Shown here: positions 9,017 through 18,421 of the stretch, in pieces
Layout of the letters: the number at the start of each line of letters is the position of its first letter
Numbering within the stretch: the stretch's first letter is position 1
From: an uncultured Bacteroidia bacterium
Lineage (GTDB): Bacteria > Bacteroidota > Bacteroidia > Bacteroidales > F082
Direction of reading: 5' to 3'
Assembly: GCA_902801625.1 (NCBI GenBank)
Contig: CADCJI010000007.1
Coordinates: forward strand, 40,800-104,799
DNA length: 64,000 bases
The notes under the pieces: model-generated
Told to the model about the DNA's origin: nothing
Seen by the model: only the letters and a program-made list of their open reading frames with translations
Database searches by the model: none
Made by a program: the position numbers and the translations under genes

Positions 9017-11605
9017 TTAATTCCTAAACACTATTTCGTCGCCCTGCACATCCACAATGATGGTCTTCGTCTTGTCGACCGATTCGGCCAAGATCATCTT
9101 CGAGAGCGAGTTGAGCAACTCACGCTGCATCATACGCTTCACAGGACGCGCACCGTACTGCGGGTTGTAGCTCTGCTTTGCGATGAAGTCGACGGCGGCA
9201 TCGGTGATGTCGATATGGATGTCGTTGGCAGCCAGCATCTTTTGCACGCTGCGGAACTGCATCCTCACGATGTCGGCAATCTGATTCTCGTCCAACGGCT
9301 TGAACATGATGATGTCGTCGACACGGTTCAAGAACTCAGGCCGCATGAACTGCTTCAGCTGCTCCATCACCTCGTTACGGGTCTTCTCAAAGACTTCCTC
9401 GTCATTGCTGCCATTCAGCAAGGCGAAGTTGTCCTGGATGACATTGGCGCCGATGTTGGAGGTCATGATGACGATGGTGTTCTTGAAGTCGACGGTACGA
9501 CCCTTGTTGTCGGTCAGACGGCCGTCGTCCAAGACCTGCAACAGGATGTTGAACACGTCGGGGTGCGCCTTCTCGATTTCATCCAACAGGATGACGGAAT
9601 ACGGCTTACGACGCACAGCCTCAGTGAGTTGGCCGCTCTCTTCGTAGCCCACATATCCTGGAGGCGCTCCGATAAGCCTTGAAACCGTGTGACGCTCCTG
9701 ATACTCCGACATGTCGATACGTACCATGGCGTTCTCATCATCGAACAGGAACTCAGCCAAGGCCTTGGCCAGTTCAGTCTTACCCACACCCGTGGTACCC
9801 ATGAAGATGAAGGAACCGATAGGACGTTTGGCATCCTGCAAGCCCGCACGGCTACGACGGATGGCATCGCTCACGGCAGTGATGGCCTCATCTTGGCCCA
9901 CCACACGCTTGTGCAATTCATCTTCGAGGTGCAACAGCTTCTCACGCTCGCTCTGCATCATCTTGTTGACCGGGATGCCCGTCCAACGCGACACGATTTC
10001 AGCCACGTCATCGGCACCGACTTCCTCATCCACCAGCGGGTGGTCGCCTTGTGCCGCTCTCAAGTCAGCCTTGGCCTTCTCGATGGCAGCTTCGGCCTCG
10101 CGGATCTTACCGTAACGCAGCTCTGCCACACGGCCATAGTCGCCATCACGCTCAGCCACCTCGGCTTGATGCTTGTAGGTCTCTATGTTGCTCTTCTCCT
10201 TCTGGATGAGTTCCACGTAGTTGCGTTCGGTCTCCCATTTTGCCTTGATGGCGGAGCGTTTGTCGTTGAGTTCGGCCAGCTCCTTCCCTATCTCCTCCAC
10301 CTTCTTGGTGTCGTTCTCACGCTTGATAGCCTCGCGCTCGATTTCCAATTGACGAATGGCACGCTCCACGTCTTCAAGTTCCTCAGGCATCGAGTCGATT
10401 TGCAGCCTCAGACGCGAGGCGGCTTCGTCGATCAGGTCGATGGCCTTGTCGGGCAGGAAACGGTCACTAATATATCGCACCGACAGCTGCACGGCCGAGA
10501 TGATGGCCTCGTCCAAGATACGGATGTGGTGGTGGGTCTCGTAACGCTCCTTCAAGCCACGCAGGATGCTGATGGCCGAAGCCTCGTCAGGCTCATCGAT
10601 CATGACCTTCTGGAAACGACGCTCCAAGGCTTTATCCTTCTCGAAATACTGTTGGTATTCCTTCAAGGTGGTGGCACCGATGGCACGGAGCTCGCCACGC
10701 GACAGGGCCGGCTTCAGGATGTTGGCCGCGTCCATGGCGCCTTCGCCGCCGCCCGCGCCGACCAAGGTGTGGATCTCATCGATGAACAGGATGACCTCGC
10801 CATCGCTGTCGACGACTTCCTTGACGACGTTCTTCAAACGTTCCTCAAACTCGCCCTTGTATTTGGCGCCGGCGAGCAAAGCACCCATGTCCAAGCTGAA
10901 CACGGTCTTGCTCTTCAGGTTCTCCGGCACGTCGCGGTTGACGATACGCTGGGCCAGACCCTCCACGATGGCGGTCTTACCTACACCCGGCTCACCTATT
11001 AATATAGGGTTGTTCTTGGTGCGTCGGCTCAAGATCTGCAGCACACGACGGATTTCCTCGTCACGGCCGATGACCGGGTCGAGCTTGCCTTGTTGGGCGA
11101 GTTCGTTCAGGTTCTTGGCGAAACGGTTCAGCGAGTCGTAGTTTTGTTCGGCGTCCTGCGAGTCGACTTTCTTGCCCTTACGGAACTGCTTGATGGCGGT
11201 TTCAAGGTCGCCTTTATTAACGCCTTGTTCCTTCAACATTTGTGCAGCGAGGCTATTGCTGTCAAAGACGGCCAACAACAAATGCTCGATGGAGACATAC
11301 TCATCGCCCATTTTCTTGGCCTGCGCCAAGGCATCATTAAAGATTTTGCTGACCTCAGAAGAGTAATACAATTCGGTACCGCTACTGCGCGGTTGTGAGT
11401 TAATGGCCTGGTCGAGGGCTTCGTTGAGTCGCGTCACGTTGACGCCCAGCTTCTTCATCAAGTTGGGCACCAAGTAATCGTCGCTCAGCAGCATACCCTT
11501 CAGCAGGTGGATGGCTTCCACGGTTTGGCTCTGGTGACTCTGTGCAATCTCCTGAGCCTTTCCGATGGCTTCCTGTGATTTGATTGTGAATTGGTTGATG
11601 TTCAT
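9017..11605 (-). CDS. clpB: ATP-dependent disaggregase ClpB
   Basis: 862 residues, the normal length for ClpB. It is a cytosolic hexameric AAA+ unfoldase that rescues aggregated proteins with DnaK. In order it has a Clp N-terminal repeat domain ([19 protein letters not shown]), AAA1 with Walker A GEPGVGKT at about residue 203 and Walker [16 protein letters not shown], the ClpB-specific coiled-coil middle domain at about 400-520 (rich in Glu, Lys and Arg), AAA2 with Walker A GTTGVGKT at about residue 601 and [16 protein letters not shown], and the D2-small domain. The middle domain and lack of a ClpP-docking loop separate it from ClpA/ClpC. A single-gene unit with its own terminator. A large antisense reading frame over it is a coding shadow. 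Confidence 0.97.
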   Translation of the reverse strand: MNINQFTIKSQEAIGKAQEIAQSHQSQTVEAIHLLKGMLLSDDYLVPNLMKKLGVNVTRLNEALDQAINSQPRSSGTELYYSSEVSKIFNDALAQAKKMGDEYVSIEHLLLAVFDSNSLAAQMLKEQGVNKGDLETAIKQFRKGKKVDSQDAEQNYDSLNRFAKNLNELAQQGKLDPVIGRDEEIRRVLQILSRRTKNNPILIGEPGVGKTAIVEGLAQRIVNRDVPENLKSKTVFSLDMGALLAGAKYKGEFEERLKNVVKEVVDSDGEVILFIDEIHTLVGAGGGEGAMDAANILKPALSRGELRAIGATTLKEYQQYFEKDKALERRFQKVMIDEPDEASAISILRGLKERYETHHHIRILDEAIISAVQLSVRYISDRFLPDKAIDLIDEAASRLRLQIDSMPEELEDVERAIRQLEIEREAIKRENDTKKVEEIGKELAELNDKRSAIKAKWETERNYVELIQKEKSNIETYKHQAEVAERDGDYGRVAELRYGKIREAEAAIEKAKADLRAAQGDHPLVDEEVGADDVAEIVSRWTGIPVNKMMQSEREKLLHLEDELHKRVVGQDEAITAVSDAIRRSRAGLQDAKRPIGSFIFMGTTGVGKTELAKALAEFLFDDENAMVRIDMSEYQERHTVSRLIGAPPGYVGYEESGQLTEAVRRKPYSVILLDEIEKAHPDVFNILLQVLDDGRLTDNKGRTVDFKNTIVIMTSNIGANVIQDNFALLNGSNDEEVFEKTRNEVMEQLKQFMRPEFLNRVDDIIMFKPLDENQIADIVRMQFRSVQKMLAANDIHIDITDAAVDFIAKQSYNPQYGARPVKRMMQRELLNSLSKMILAESVDKTKTIIVDVQGDEIVFRN

Positions 11606-11754
11606 GGTTTGTTTTCCTTTCTGTTTTTCGGCCTATTTCCCATCAAATTCCCAACCAAATACAAAGTTTTGAAAAAAAGGCAGAGATTGTGTCAAATTGT
11701 CACTAAATCAAGGATTTAGAATTCTTTTTATGACAATTTGGCATTTTTATACCG

Positions 11755-12234
11755 GTGTCCAATGCACTATCAGCAATAGCTAAAACCAAACTGAAGAGCA
11801 TGATTGGTTCGGTACTCACGTTTTATCATGATCACTACACCACCGTTTTCATGCTGACCATTCCCATATTCCTTTTTGCCGCGAGAGTTGTGTACAGCAA
11901 ACACAACAGAAAGCAATTTTACAGGGCAGAATACGTTGTAGCCATCGCCTACTCAATGGTTATGGTAGTCCTTTACCAATGCTTGATCAGCTTGATGTAT
12001 CTAATTTCAGAAAGCACTTCTGAACTTATGAGCAATCTGATACCCATTGCCATCATTGCGGCATTAACCGCTTGCTTCCGAAAGATGTTGGGGTTCGGCG
12101 TCGCCAAAATCACTTGGCGAAGTCTGCTAGCAGTAGTGTTGTATTACATGATTTTGGGGGTAGCCCTAATCATAGGCTTATTCATGATTGTCTTTATAGT
12201 CATTATCATACTCGGCAGGCAACTGCGTGGATGA
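11755..12234 (+). CDS. Membrane protein resembling the C-terminal part of DUF3667 proteins, possibly truncated
   Basis: 159 residues from a GTG; no ATG lies between the upstream in-frame stop at 11731 and this point. There are four or five hydrophobic segments (VFMLTIPIFLFAARVVYS, YVVAIAYSMVMVVLYQCLIS, LIPIAIIAALTACF, LAVVLYYMILGVALIIGLFM). The pattern of a hydrophobic helix, then a short basic loop, then YRAEYVVAIAYSMV is like the membrane region of DUF3667 proteins. Those normally carry an N-terminal zinc-ribbon pair, absent here. With a decayed copy of the last 74 bp at 12883-12956, this looks like a gene remnant or minimal family member; its expression is doubtful. Confidence 0.45.
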   Translation: MSNALSAIAKTKLKSMIGSVLTFYHDHYTTVFMLTIPIFLFAARVVYSKHNRKQFYRAEYVVAIAYSMVMVVLYQCLISLMYLISESTSELMSNLIPIAIIAALTACFRKMLGFGVAKITWRSLLAVVLYYMILGVALIIGLFMIVFIVIIILGRQLRG

Positions 12235-12280
12235 ACAGTATCCTATCAATTCGCCCAAATTATTGTTTTTTCGACAAACT

Positions 12281-12311
12281 GTTTTACATATACAATAATT
12301 GCCTAAATTTG
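12281..12311 (+). promoter_or_regulatory. Predicted promoter for the small lipoprotein
   Basis: TAAATTTG at 12304-12311 followed by C matches the -7 box TAnnTTTG; a TTTT sits at about -33 (12282-12285). The leader to the ATG at 12408 would be about 90 nt. Confidence 0.4.
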
Positions 12312-12407
12312 CACCCAACCGACAAAGCTGTTTCCACAGATTTCGATATCCTATCGGTTCAATAACAGACAATTAATATCAAAAATTCACCCTTAAATCT
12401 CAACACT

Positions 12408-12749
12408 ATGAAAAAAATAATCATAATGGTACTGTCAGGAATCATGCTCACGAGCCTTATCTCGTGTGGCAGCGCTGGCTCAAAAGAATTCAAGGAAACA
12501 AAAGCCATCCTCGACAAATATGAAAAAGCCATCGACAAAGCCAAGAGTTGCGAGGAACTCAAAGCAGCTTACAACGCTTACAAAGATAACATTGAAACAT
12601 TCCAAAAAACACCCAAGTATTCTGGCAAGGACCAGTTAACCTTTGACGAAAAAGACATGATGACCGAAGAGGAGCGCGACAATTACACGAACCTTTGGGA
12701 ACAGGTCGACAAAAAGCATTCTGAAAGAAAGAAAGTATTGTGCAACTAA
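12408..12749 (+). CDS. Small lipoprotein of unknown function
   Basis: 113 residues. The lipoprotein signal peptide MKKIIIMVLSGIMLTSLISC has lipobox LISC, so the mature protein starts at Cys20. The mature part is helical and strongly charged (FKETKAILDKYEKAIDKAKS, then ELKAAYNAYKDNIETF), resembling small Bacteroidota periplasmic helical lipoproteins. It has its own promoter and terminator, so it is a single-gene unit. It lies between the DUF3667-like gene and that gene's decayed partial copy. No family was recognised with certainty. Confidence 0.75.
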   Translation: MKKIIIMVLSGIMLTSLISCGSAGSKEFKETKAILDKYEKAIDKAKSCEELKAAYNAYKDNIETFQKTPKYSGKDQLTFDEKDMMTEEERDNYTNLWEQVDKKHSERKKVLCN

Positions 12750-12782
12750 CACCCATACTTTCGTCTGATCGTCTGAGGAAAC

Positions 12783-12828
12783 AAATGCTCTCTATTGACA
12801 ATTGCCATATAGGGAGCATTTCCTTTTT
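12783..12828 (+). terminator. Rho-independent terminator after the small lipoprotein
   Basis: Stem AAATGCTCTCTA / TAGGGAGCATTT (12783-12794 with 12810-12821, one mismatch), followed by CCTTTTT. Confidence 0.7.
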
Positions 12829-12882
12829 ACAAGACATGTCAAAAACTGCACGAGAATAGCGAGAAAAAAGCGAGCCCTAGCT

Positions 12883-12956
12883 TAGCCCTAATCATAGGCT
12901 TATTCCTAATTGGCTTTATAGTCATCATCATACTCGCCAGGCAACTGGGTGGATAA
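12883..12956 (+). pseudogene. Decayed duplicate of the 3' end of the gene at 11755-12234
   Basis: The 74 bp starting TAGCCCTAATCATAGGCTTA repeat positions 12161-12234 with only a few changes, including the last codons and stop (GGCAGGCAACTGCGTGGATGA against GCCAGGCAACTGGGTGGATAA, each shown apart from its flanks). No start codon or upstream coding part remains. Confidence 0.7.
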
Positions 12957-13413
12957 GCATTATTCTATCTTTGCCATCTTTTTTCCTTTCACTCGAAAAA
13001 AGTAAAATAACAATACCGAAAAAAAATTCATCCATGTGGTTGAAAAACCAAGGAATCTTGTCTATATCCTATTAAGAAACGAATTGTTGTATTTTTAATT
13101 ACTACTAAAATGAAAAGTAATAAGGCTAGACATTAGGTACTTTAATCATCGTCTAAAAGATTGATAATTAGTACAATGCACTATGGAAAACTATATGCCA
13201 GAGGGTGTATAGTGCCCTTATTACAGTGTAAAGCGTTCTTTGACATCTTGAAAATTGACTTGTGCCAATACTCCACTGTATTGCATTCCCACCTTGAAGC
13301 AACTTCGACACAGTATTACTTATAAAAATAAGTATTTCAATTTATTACATTATTACAACAAAAGAATAACGCTTTATAAACAGCATTTAGTAGTAACTTA
13401 AACACAACATATC
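12957..13413. other. Gene-free stretch with an rRNA-leader-like motif
   Basis: AT-rich, with no reading frame or tRNA. The one recognisable element is GTTCTTTGACATCTTGAAAA at about 13234-13253, very like the sequence that precedes 16S rRNA genes in Bacteroidota, but no rRNA follows. A direct AATAAGTATTT segment near 13325-13340 precedes the start of the next gene; no clear TAnnTTTG promoter was found. Confidence 0.35.
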
Positions 13414-14706
13414 ATGAAAATTAAAGTCAATGTTAGAGACAAACAAAAAGTTCTCGACGCACTCAAAGCAGAGGGATATTCTGAAACCAAGTTAAACTCA
13501 TTTACTAATACCACAAAACTGGAGTTCATGGCCTACGCCAATTTGGTGTATTGGGAAATTCTCAAAAAAGATCCTCCCCAATTAATTACTGTAAATTTGG
13601 TTAAGAAAGATGACAACGCGGATCAGTTCATGGCCGTCTCCTTTCTTTCCCGAAAAAGTGACAGTGACCATCTCCTATTCGAAATCCACCAGCCGCTCAT
13701 CAAACAGGTTTTGAATGACCCAACCGACAGAACGTTTGCAACAGCTATGATCCACGAAATGATGCACGCTGCCGACCACCCCATAATAGAACGTATCGAC
13801 AAGGTATTGGACCGATTTGAAAGCAAGTTGAAACGCGACAATAACGCTTCCAATTCTTCCCTGCTTCATACGTTGCAAATGTTGAAGCACCTCAGAGCAG
13901 ATAGCATTGCAAACCTTGGAAGGTTTTTGCTGGCACAAATGAAAATGGGAGTATCCGTTTATGACCTTTTCGAACCTTTTCGCCAAAGTTTCGACATCGC
14001 CATGAAAAACGCCATTTCTTGCATTACGTCATCCGAGAGTTCCAGATACGACAACATTTCCATCGATGACAGTTGCCATCCTGAATATGCAGGCCCTTGC
14101 ATTCTACTCGTGATTATATCCAAATTGGGGCTGGTCAAAAACGAACTGGTCAAAGAAGCCCTTCAAGGCTTCCAAACAGGTCATTATTTGGAGAAGCGAG
14201 ACGCGATGACCCTACTTCATGCAGCGCTGTCGCTCAGTTTCGCTGATTTCATAAAAGGGTTGTTGCTTTTAGGTGAAGAATACATACCTGTCAGAACAAT
14301 ATTGGAATACTGCAATCTATTGCAACAGGACGGCAAAGAGGAAAACATGGAGGCTTTGTTGCTTCTCTTGGAACGGCCACAACCTGTATCCACTTTCTAT
14401 CATGTGGTCGAACAAATCATCGGAAAGGAAGCTCTAACCATGAACTTGGTCTCCCCTTATCAAGACTTTTGCATGGATTCACCTAATCCAATCGATTATC
14501 CCTCGTTAAAAAACAAGATTAACTACCTATACCAAGTAATGAAAAGAGGCAATAACACAACAGAGTGTCAAATAGCCAGAAATGCTTTAGCTTATTACTT
14601 CACCAACGAGAAAGCCATAAACGATAGGATCATAGGATTCGGAAGAGTAGACGATCTGATAGTGATTGACCACGCAATCCATCTTTTGAAAAACTGCGAA
14701 TCGTAG
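13414..14706 (+). CDS. Uncharacterised protein with HEXXH metallopeptidase motif
   Basis: 430 residues, no signal peptide or membrane segment, so probably cytosolic. The zinc-metallopeptidase signature HEMMH is at residues 114-118 within FATAMIHEMMHAADHP, the expected helix context, preceded by a beta-strand-like stretch. The C-terminal two thirds is helical (LLHAALSLSFADFIKGLLLL, YLYQVMKRGNN, NALAYYFTNEKAINDR) and may be a repeat-like helical scaffold. I cannot assign the family; SprT-like or anti-restriction ArdC-type enzymes carry a similar motif but little else agrees. It is monocistronic and has no obvious partner gene. Confidence 0.6.
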   Translation: MKIKVNVRDKQKVLDALKAEGYSETKLNSFTNTTKLEFMAYANLVYWEILKKDPPQLITVNLVKKDDNADQFMAVSFLSRKSDSDHLLFEIHQPLIKQVLNDPTDRTFATAMIHEMMHAADHPIIERIDKVLDRFESKLKRDNNASNSSLLHTLQMLKHLRADSIANLGRFLLAQMKMGVSVYDLFEPFRQSFDIAMKNAISCITSSESSRYDNISIDDSCHPEYAGPCILLVIISKLGLVKNELVKEALQGFQTGHYLEKRDAMTLLHAALSLSFADFIKGLLLLGEEYIPVRTILEYCNLLQQDGKEENMEALLLLLERPQPVSTFYHVVEQIIGKEALTMNLVSPYQDFCMDSPNPIDYPSLKNKINYLYQVMKRGNNTTECQIARNALAYYFTNEKAINDRIIGFGRVDDLIVIDHAIHLLKNCES

Positions 14707-14710
14707 AATC

Positions 14711-14773
14711 ATCTGCCTCCTGAAAGTGCGTCAGCCAGTGCCGCTAAACAATGGTTAAAGTGCTTTTGGGAGG
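14711..14773. terminator. Possible bidirectional terminator hairpin
   Basis: TGCCTCCTGAAAGTGC (14711-14726) can pair with GTGCTTTTGGGAGGCA (about 14759-14774), allowing G-U pairs. It lies between the convergent genes ending at 14706 and 14792. There is no long T run, so the call is tentative. Confidence 0.35.
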
Positions 14774-14791
14774 CAAGCTGTCCCTTTATGA

Positions 14792-16294
14792 TCACTCTGC
14801 CCGCCAGAAACTCCGCGTGAACAGCAGCAAAATCGTGAAGATTTCCAAACGGCCCACCAACATGTCGAACGAGAGTAACCATTTGGCGGCATTGGGAATG
14901 GCATCGAAGTTACCACTAGGTCCTGTGATGCCCGAACCTGGGCCGTAATTGCTGAAACAGGTCAAGAAAGAGATGGCACCTTCCTCAAGGCTCATGCCTG
15001 CTGCTGAAAGCCCCACCACATTGACCATGAAAACGATGATGAACAACGAGAAGAACGACAGCACACGCTTCAGGCTGAGGTCTTCCACAATCTGCCCCGA
15101 AATTTTCACGGTATACATACTGGATGAATGAATCAACTCGTTGACCGTCTTTTTGATATACTTGAACAACACGATGACACGCACCATCTTGATGCCGCCG
15201 CTAGTGGAGCCTGCACAGCCACCCACAATCATCAAGACAACCGTAGGAATAAGGAAAAGACGACCCCAAAGGTCGTAATCGTAATTGCTGCCTTGGAAAC
15301 CTGTGTTCGACAGCAACGCCACCACATGGAACATCGAAGTGCGGATGCGCTCCCACCAAGTATGGGGATGTGAGACCAACTGCTCATCCGTGATGGTATC
15401 GAAACGTGGGGCAAAATAGAAGCGTCCCACAAACAACAGGGTAAAAGCAAGGACGGCTACCAAATACCAACGCAACTCCTCGTTACGACGAATCACATCG
15501 AAACGACGGTTGAACAGGAAATGATACATTGCGAAGTTGATGCCCGACATGAGCATAAACACGATGCAGACGCACTCGATATAGTTGGAATGGAAATAGC
15601 CGATGCTGGCCTGATGCGTACTGAAGCCACCCGTGGCAATGGTAGTAAAAGCATGGCACACAGCATCGAACTTGTTCATGGGACCAAGGTGATAGAAGAA
15701 GGCGCAAAGCAGGGTCAGTGCAATGTAAATAAACCAGAGCAGGCGCGAAGTAGCCCCCATAGTCGGAGCAAGCTTCTCAACACTCAAGCCAGGTGCTTCT
15801 GCAGCAAAAAGCGAAGCCTTCTTTGAGCCTTTGGCCACCGAAGGGAGAAAAGCCAGAGTGAACACCACCACACCCAATCCGCCCATCCATTGCATGATAC
15901 TACGCCAAAACAGGATGCCATGGGGCTGTTGGTCGATGTTGTTGAGAATAGTGGCCCCCGTAGTCGAGAAGCCTGACATGGTCTCAAAGAAAGCATCTGT
16001 CACATTGTCGACAGTGCCATTCATCAGGAAAGGCAACATGCCGAACAAAGAAAACAGCACCCACGACAAGGCCACTACCATGAACGAATCACGGATTTGC
16101 AAGCTACTCTTTTTCATCGAGTTGCCAATATTATAGAGTAATAGGCCAACAGCTCCAGTCAGACCGGCAGTGAGCAAAAAACAACGGGCATCGGTCTCTC
16201 CCGTCACGCGCTGATAGTGCAAGGCTACCGCTGCCGTCAGCAACAAGGCTGCGGCCTCAATCAGCAACAACACACCAAACAGCTTGCTTTTCAT
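14792..16294 (-). CDS. trkH: Potassium uptake protein TrkH family
   Basis: 500 residues with about ten hydrophobic helices. It is the ion-conducting inner-membrane subunit of Trk/Ktr-type potassium uptake. The four pore loops of the family are visible: TMSGFSTTGATIL at about residue 110, FTTIATGGFSTH at about 217, LLSNTGFQGSNYD at about 325 and FLTCFSNYGPGSG at about 440, each with the filter glycine. SGGIKMVRVIVLFKYIKK is the usual cytosolic segment. No trkA/ktrA regulatory gene lies next to it, so the NAD-binding partner must be encoded elsewhere. Confidence 0.92.
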   Translation of the reverse strand: MKSKLFGVLLLIEAAALLLTAAVALHYQRVTGETDARCFLLTAGLTGAVGLLLYNIGNSMKKSSLQIRDSFMVVALSWVLFSLFGMLPFLMNGTVDNVTDAFFETMSGFSTTGATILNNIDQQPHGILFWRSIMQWMGGLGVVVFTLAFLPSVAKGSKKASLFAAEAPGLSVEKLAPTMGATSRLLWFIYIALTLLCAFFYHLGPMNKFDAVCHAFTTIATGGFSTHQASIGYFHSNYIECVCIVFMLMSGINFAMYHFLFNRRFDVIRRNEELRWYLVAVLAFTLLFVGRFYFAPRFDTITDEQLVSHPHTWWERIRTSMFHVVALLSNTGFQGSNYDYDLWGRLFLIPTVVLMIVGGCAGSTSGGIKMVRVIVLFKYIKKTVNELIHSSSMYTVKISGQIVEDLSLKRVLSFFSLFIIVFMVNVVGLSAAGMSLEEGAISFLTCFSNYGPGSGITGPSGNFDAIPNAAKWLLSFDMLVGRLEIFTILLLFTRSFWRAE

Positions 16295-16360
16295 GTTTTA
16301 ACTATTTCGGACGCAAACATTTCGTCCCTACAACGGGCAGACACACGGGCCTACCCTCTA

Positions 16361-16398
16361 CTCTAAACTCTAAACTCTAAACACTAAACTCTAAACTA
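16361..16398. repeat. CTCTAAA tandem array
   Basis: About five copies of the heptamer CTCTAAA (one degenerate, ACACTAAA) fill the gap between trkH and the DUF2750 gene and run up to the stop codon of the latter. It is one of several low-complexity intergenic word arrays in this window. Confidence 0.8.
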
Positions 16399-16803
16399 AC
16401 TCCACGGTTGCGCCCAGCCCTCGCCATAATCAAAATCGTCGTCATCTTCATCGTCCTTTTCCTTGTAGGAATGGTCGTCGTAAGGCTTCAGCCAGTTCCT
16501 GAACTTGTAGGAAGGTATTGCCGTAATCTCGCCGTCAGCTTCTGGCGAAACGGCAATGTCAATCTCGTCGGCAGCCAGCTCCTTGAGCCAATGTCCCAAT
16601 TCCGAAAAGCACATGTCAGTGACCGTGTAGCCCTCCCAGTCGCCTTGCGCGGCCTTAGCTGCCAAAGCCTCTGACTCCCAAAGCGGTATGTAAGGCTCAC
16701 CGTCATTATCTTCCAGCATGGCAAAGAAGCCTTCCTTGGCCTCAAGAAGCCAAACCTTGCGCGTCTCCAGAATGGACGCTATGAATTGTTCCAGTTTATC
16801 CAT
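16396..16803 (-). CDS. DUF2750 family protein
   Basis: 135 residues from the Met at MDKLEQFIASILETRKVW; the longer reading would run back through the spacer towards the S4 gene. DUF2750 features are WLLEAKEGFFAMLED, the PLWESEALAAKAAQGDWEGY stretch, then LGHWLKELAADEIDIAVSPE. The end is very acidic (KEKDDEDDDDFDYGEGW). It is a cytosolic protein of unknown function. It sits 16 bp after the S4-domain gene and probably shares its transcript. Confidence 0.75.
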   Translation of the reverse strand: MDKLEQFIASILETRKVWLLEAKEGFFAMLEDNDGEPYIPLWESEALAAKAAQGDWEGYTVTDMCFSELGHWLKELAADEIDIAVSPEADGEITAIPSYKFRNWLKPYDDHSYKEKDDEDDDDFDYGEGWAQPWS

Positions 16804-16819
16804 GATAATCAGTATATTT

Positions 16820-17059
16820 TCAGTCGCACCCTTCGACGAAGATTTCAAAGTTCTCAAAGACAATCACTTCGCCAGCGGTAATCTTGGCGCGTTTGCGGGT
16901 TTCGACCTCACCGTTGCGCAATACCATGCCTGCGGAGACCACCTCTTGTGCCTCGCTCCCCGACTCCACCACACCAGTAGCCTTCAGCAAGCCGATGAGG
17001 GGGATAAAGGTCTCGTTCTCACGAAGGGCGAAATCAATTCTTCTTAGTTTTCCTGACAT
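16820..17059 (-). CDS. S4-domain RNA-binding protein (YbcJ-like)
   Basis: 79 residues forming a single S4 fold: RRIDFALRENETFIPLIGLL, then VVESGSEAQEVVSAGMVLRN and TRKRAKITAGEVIVFENFEI. Stand-alone S4 proteins bind structured RNA, often rRNA or stalled-ribosome products. The gene overlaps the 3' end of the DUF368 gene by 26 bp and should be co-transcribed with it. Confidence 0.85.
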   Translation of the reverse strand: MSGKLRRIDFALRENETFIPLIGLLKATGVVESGSEAQEVVSAGMVLRNGEVETRKRAKITAGEVIVFENFEIFVEGCD

Positions 17060-18026
17060 ATTTTCTGTGTTTCCTATGTTTTTTTTGTCTCTTTGGTTTA
17101 GGATTCAGCAACCTCTCCTGTTGTTTCTTCTCAGTGTGACGCGCCATGAGCTCCAAGATGAAGACCGCAGCGAAGCCCAAGCCTGCCATGAGAACAGCCA
17201 AAAGCAGTTCGGTGTTCCAACTTGGCAGCGAAAAGAGGTAGGTCGACTCGCCCGGTACCTTCCAAGGATATACCACAGGAAGACTACCCAACATAAAGCC
17301 CGCCAGCACCGAGAGTGTTGAGTCGCGGTACTCCCGCATCAACCAGGCGAGCAAATGGGAAAACATCACGATGCTGACCAAGGCGCCCAGCACGAACGGA
17401 AGGAGAATACTGGCGCCATCGACAAAGGTCGAGGCTTTGGTCATCGCAGGAATGCCTTTGGTGACTATCAACTCATAATTGCCCATGAGCAGCATGAGAT
17501 GCGAGCCCGAGACGCCAGGCACCACCATACCCGTGGCCCCAATGATGCCACACAAAAAGAGGTATAAAAAGCTATCGTTGGGATAAGGATTCGATTTGAT
17601 GGAAAGGAAGAATGAGACCGCCATACCCGCAACAACAAGCAATATGTTCTTGATGTTGACCTTATCGATGCTCTTCATCACATAAACCACCGAGGCAATG
17701 ATGAGGCCAATGAAAAACGACCAAGTATAGACCTTATACAAATTGAGCGTCTGCTTCAAGAAAATGGACGTCAATACCATACCGGCAAGAAGACCCAGCA
17801 CGATGGTGATCAAGAACCTGAAATCGGTGCGTTTACCAAATTGGGTGAACTCGCCCTTGAAGAGCAATTTGAAATTCTTGATTCTGAGCGAATTGATTGC
17901 ATTGATAAAGCGTTCAAACACTCCCAACACCAACGAAACCGTCCCACTGGAGATAGGAAAGACATTGGCAGCGCCCATAATCATGCCTTTCACAAAAGTT
18001 TTTATCGAATCCCAAATAGCAAACAT
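17034..18026 (-). CDS. popT: DUF368 membrane protein, undecaprenyl-phosphate translocase family
   Basis: 330 residues with about eight to nine membrane helices. DUF368 proteins have been shown in other bacteria to flip undecaprenyl phosphate back across the inner membrane for recycling in cell-wall and polysaccharide synthesis. The family's conserved loop is seen as GIIGATGMVVPGVSGSHLML and the N-terminal GMIMGAANVFPISSGTVSLV. A basic C-terminal tail (PKPKRQKKHRKHRKYVRKTK) is cytosolic. The symbol follows the family name; the function is by homology only. It is the first gene of a three-gene minus-strand run with the S4 and DUF2750 genes. Confidence 0.85.
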   Translation of the reverse strand: MFAIWDSIKTFVKGMIMGAANVFPISSGTVSLVLGVFERFINAINSLRIKNFKLLFKGEFTQFGKRTDFRFLITIVLGLLAGMVLTSIFLKQTLNLYKVYTWSFFIGLIIASVVYVMKSIDKVNIKNILLVVAGMAVSFFLSIKSNPYPNDSFLYLFLCGIIGATGMVVPGVSGSHLMLLMGNYELIVTKGIPAMTKASTFVDGASILLPFVLGALVSIVMFSHLLAWLMREYRDSTLSVLAGFMLGSLPVVYPWKVPGESTYLFSLPSWNTELLLAVLMAGLGFAAVFILELMARHTEKKQQERLLNPKPKRQKKHRKHRKYVRKTKKN

Positions 18027-18130
18027 TCCGCGATGTTTTTATCAGAACTACAAAAATACAACAAATATTATTCCCAATGGCTTTTTCATGACAAAAAAGA
18101 AAAAATAGGCCATTTTCGGCATAAGATTGC

Positions 18131-18138
18131 TATCTTTG
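18131..18138 (+). promoter_or_regulatory. Predicted -7 promoter box for the DUF493/acyP operon
   Basis: TATCTTTG followed by CA matches TAnnTTTG; it is 20 bp upstream of the ATG at 18158, so the leader is very short. Confidence 0.5.
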
Positions 18139-18157
18139 CAAATCAATTGATCCACTC

Positions 18158-18421
18158 ATGAGTGACAAAAAAGTAATCTACCCACAAAACTTTGACATCA
18201 AGCTGATCATCGCTGCCGAGATTGCCACGGAAGAAGCCAAACGCAACATCAGCAAAGCCCTAAGCGAAAGCCAGACGGTACACAGTTTTGTCAACGTAAG
18301 AAGCAGTGGCAAAGGCAATTACCTCAGCTATTGCTACAACATCGATATCGAAAGCAAGGAGCATCTGGAACGTACATACGCCTTGCTCAGAACCATACCC
18401 GGATTAAAGTTTGCCCTATGA
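18158..18421 (+). CDS. DUF493 (YbeD-like) family protein
   Basis: 87 residues with the ferredoxin-like fold of the DUF493/YbeD family: FDIKLIIAAEIATEEAKRNI, VRSSGKGNYLSYCYNIDIES and a C-terminal LLRTIPGLKFAL. YbeD-like proteins are small cytosolic proteins, possibly allosteric regulators, with no agreed function. It overlaps the acylphosphatase start by 4 bp (ATGA). Confidence 0.8.
   Translation: MSDKKVIYPQNFDIKLIIAAEIATEEAKRNISKALSESQTVHSFVNVRSSGKGNYLSYCYNIDIESKEHLERTYALLRTIPGLKFAL

Noticed and set aside
8936-9682. 248-residue plus-strand reading frame over the clpB terminator and 3' end
   Set aside because: It crosses a clear terminator and is antisense to conserved clpB codons.
9689-11002. 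437-residue plus-strand reading frame
   Set aside because: It lies wholly antisense to clpB, is rich in Leu, Asp and His as expected of the complement of GC-rich coding sequence, and has no family motif.
16361-16398. Telomere-like CTCTAAA repeat, suggesting a replicon end or contaminant
   Set aside because: It is short, sits between two ordinary bacterial genes, and similar word arrays occur throughout the window.
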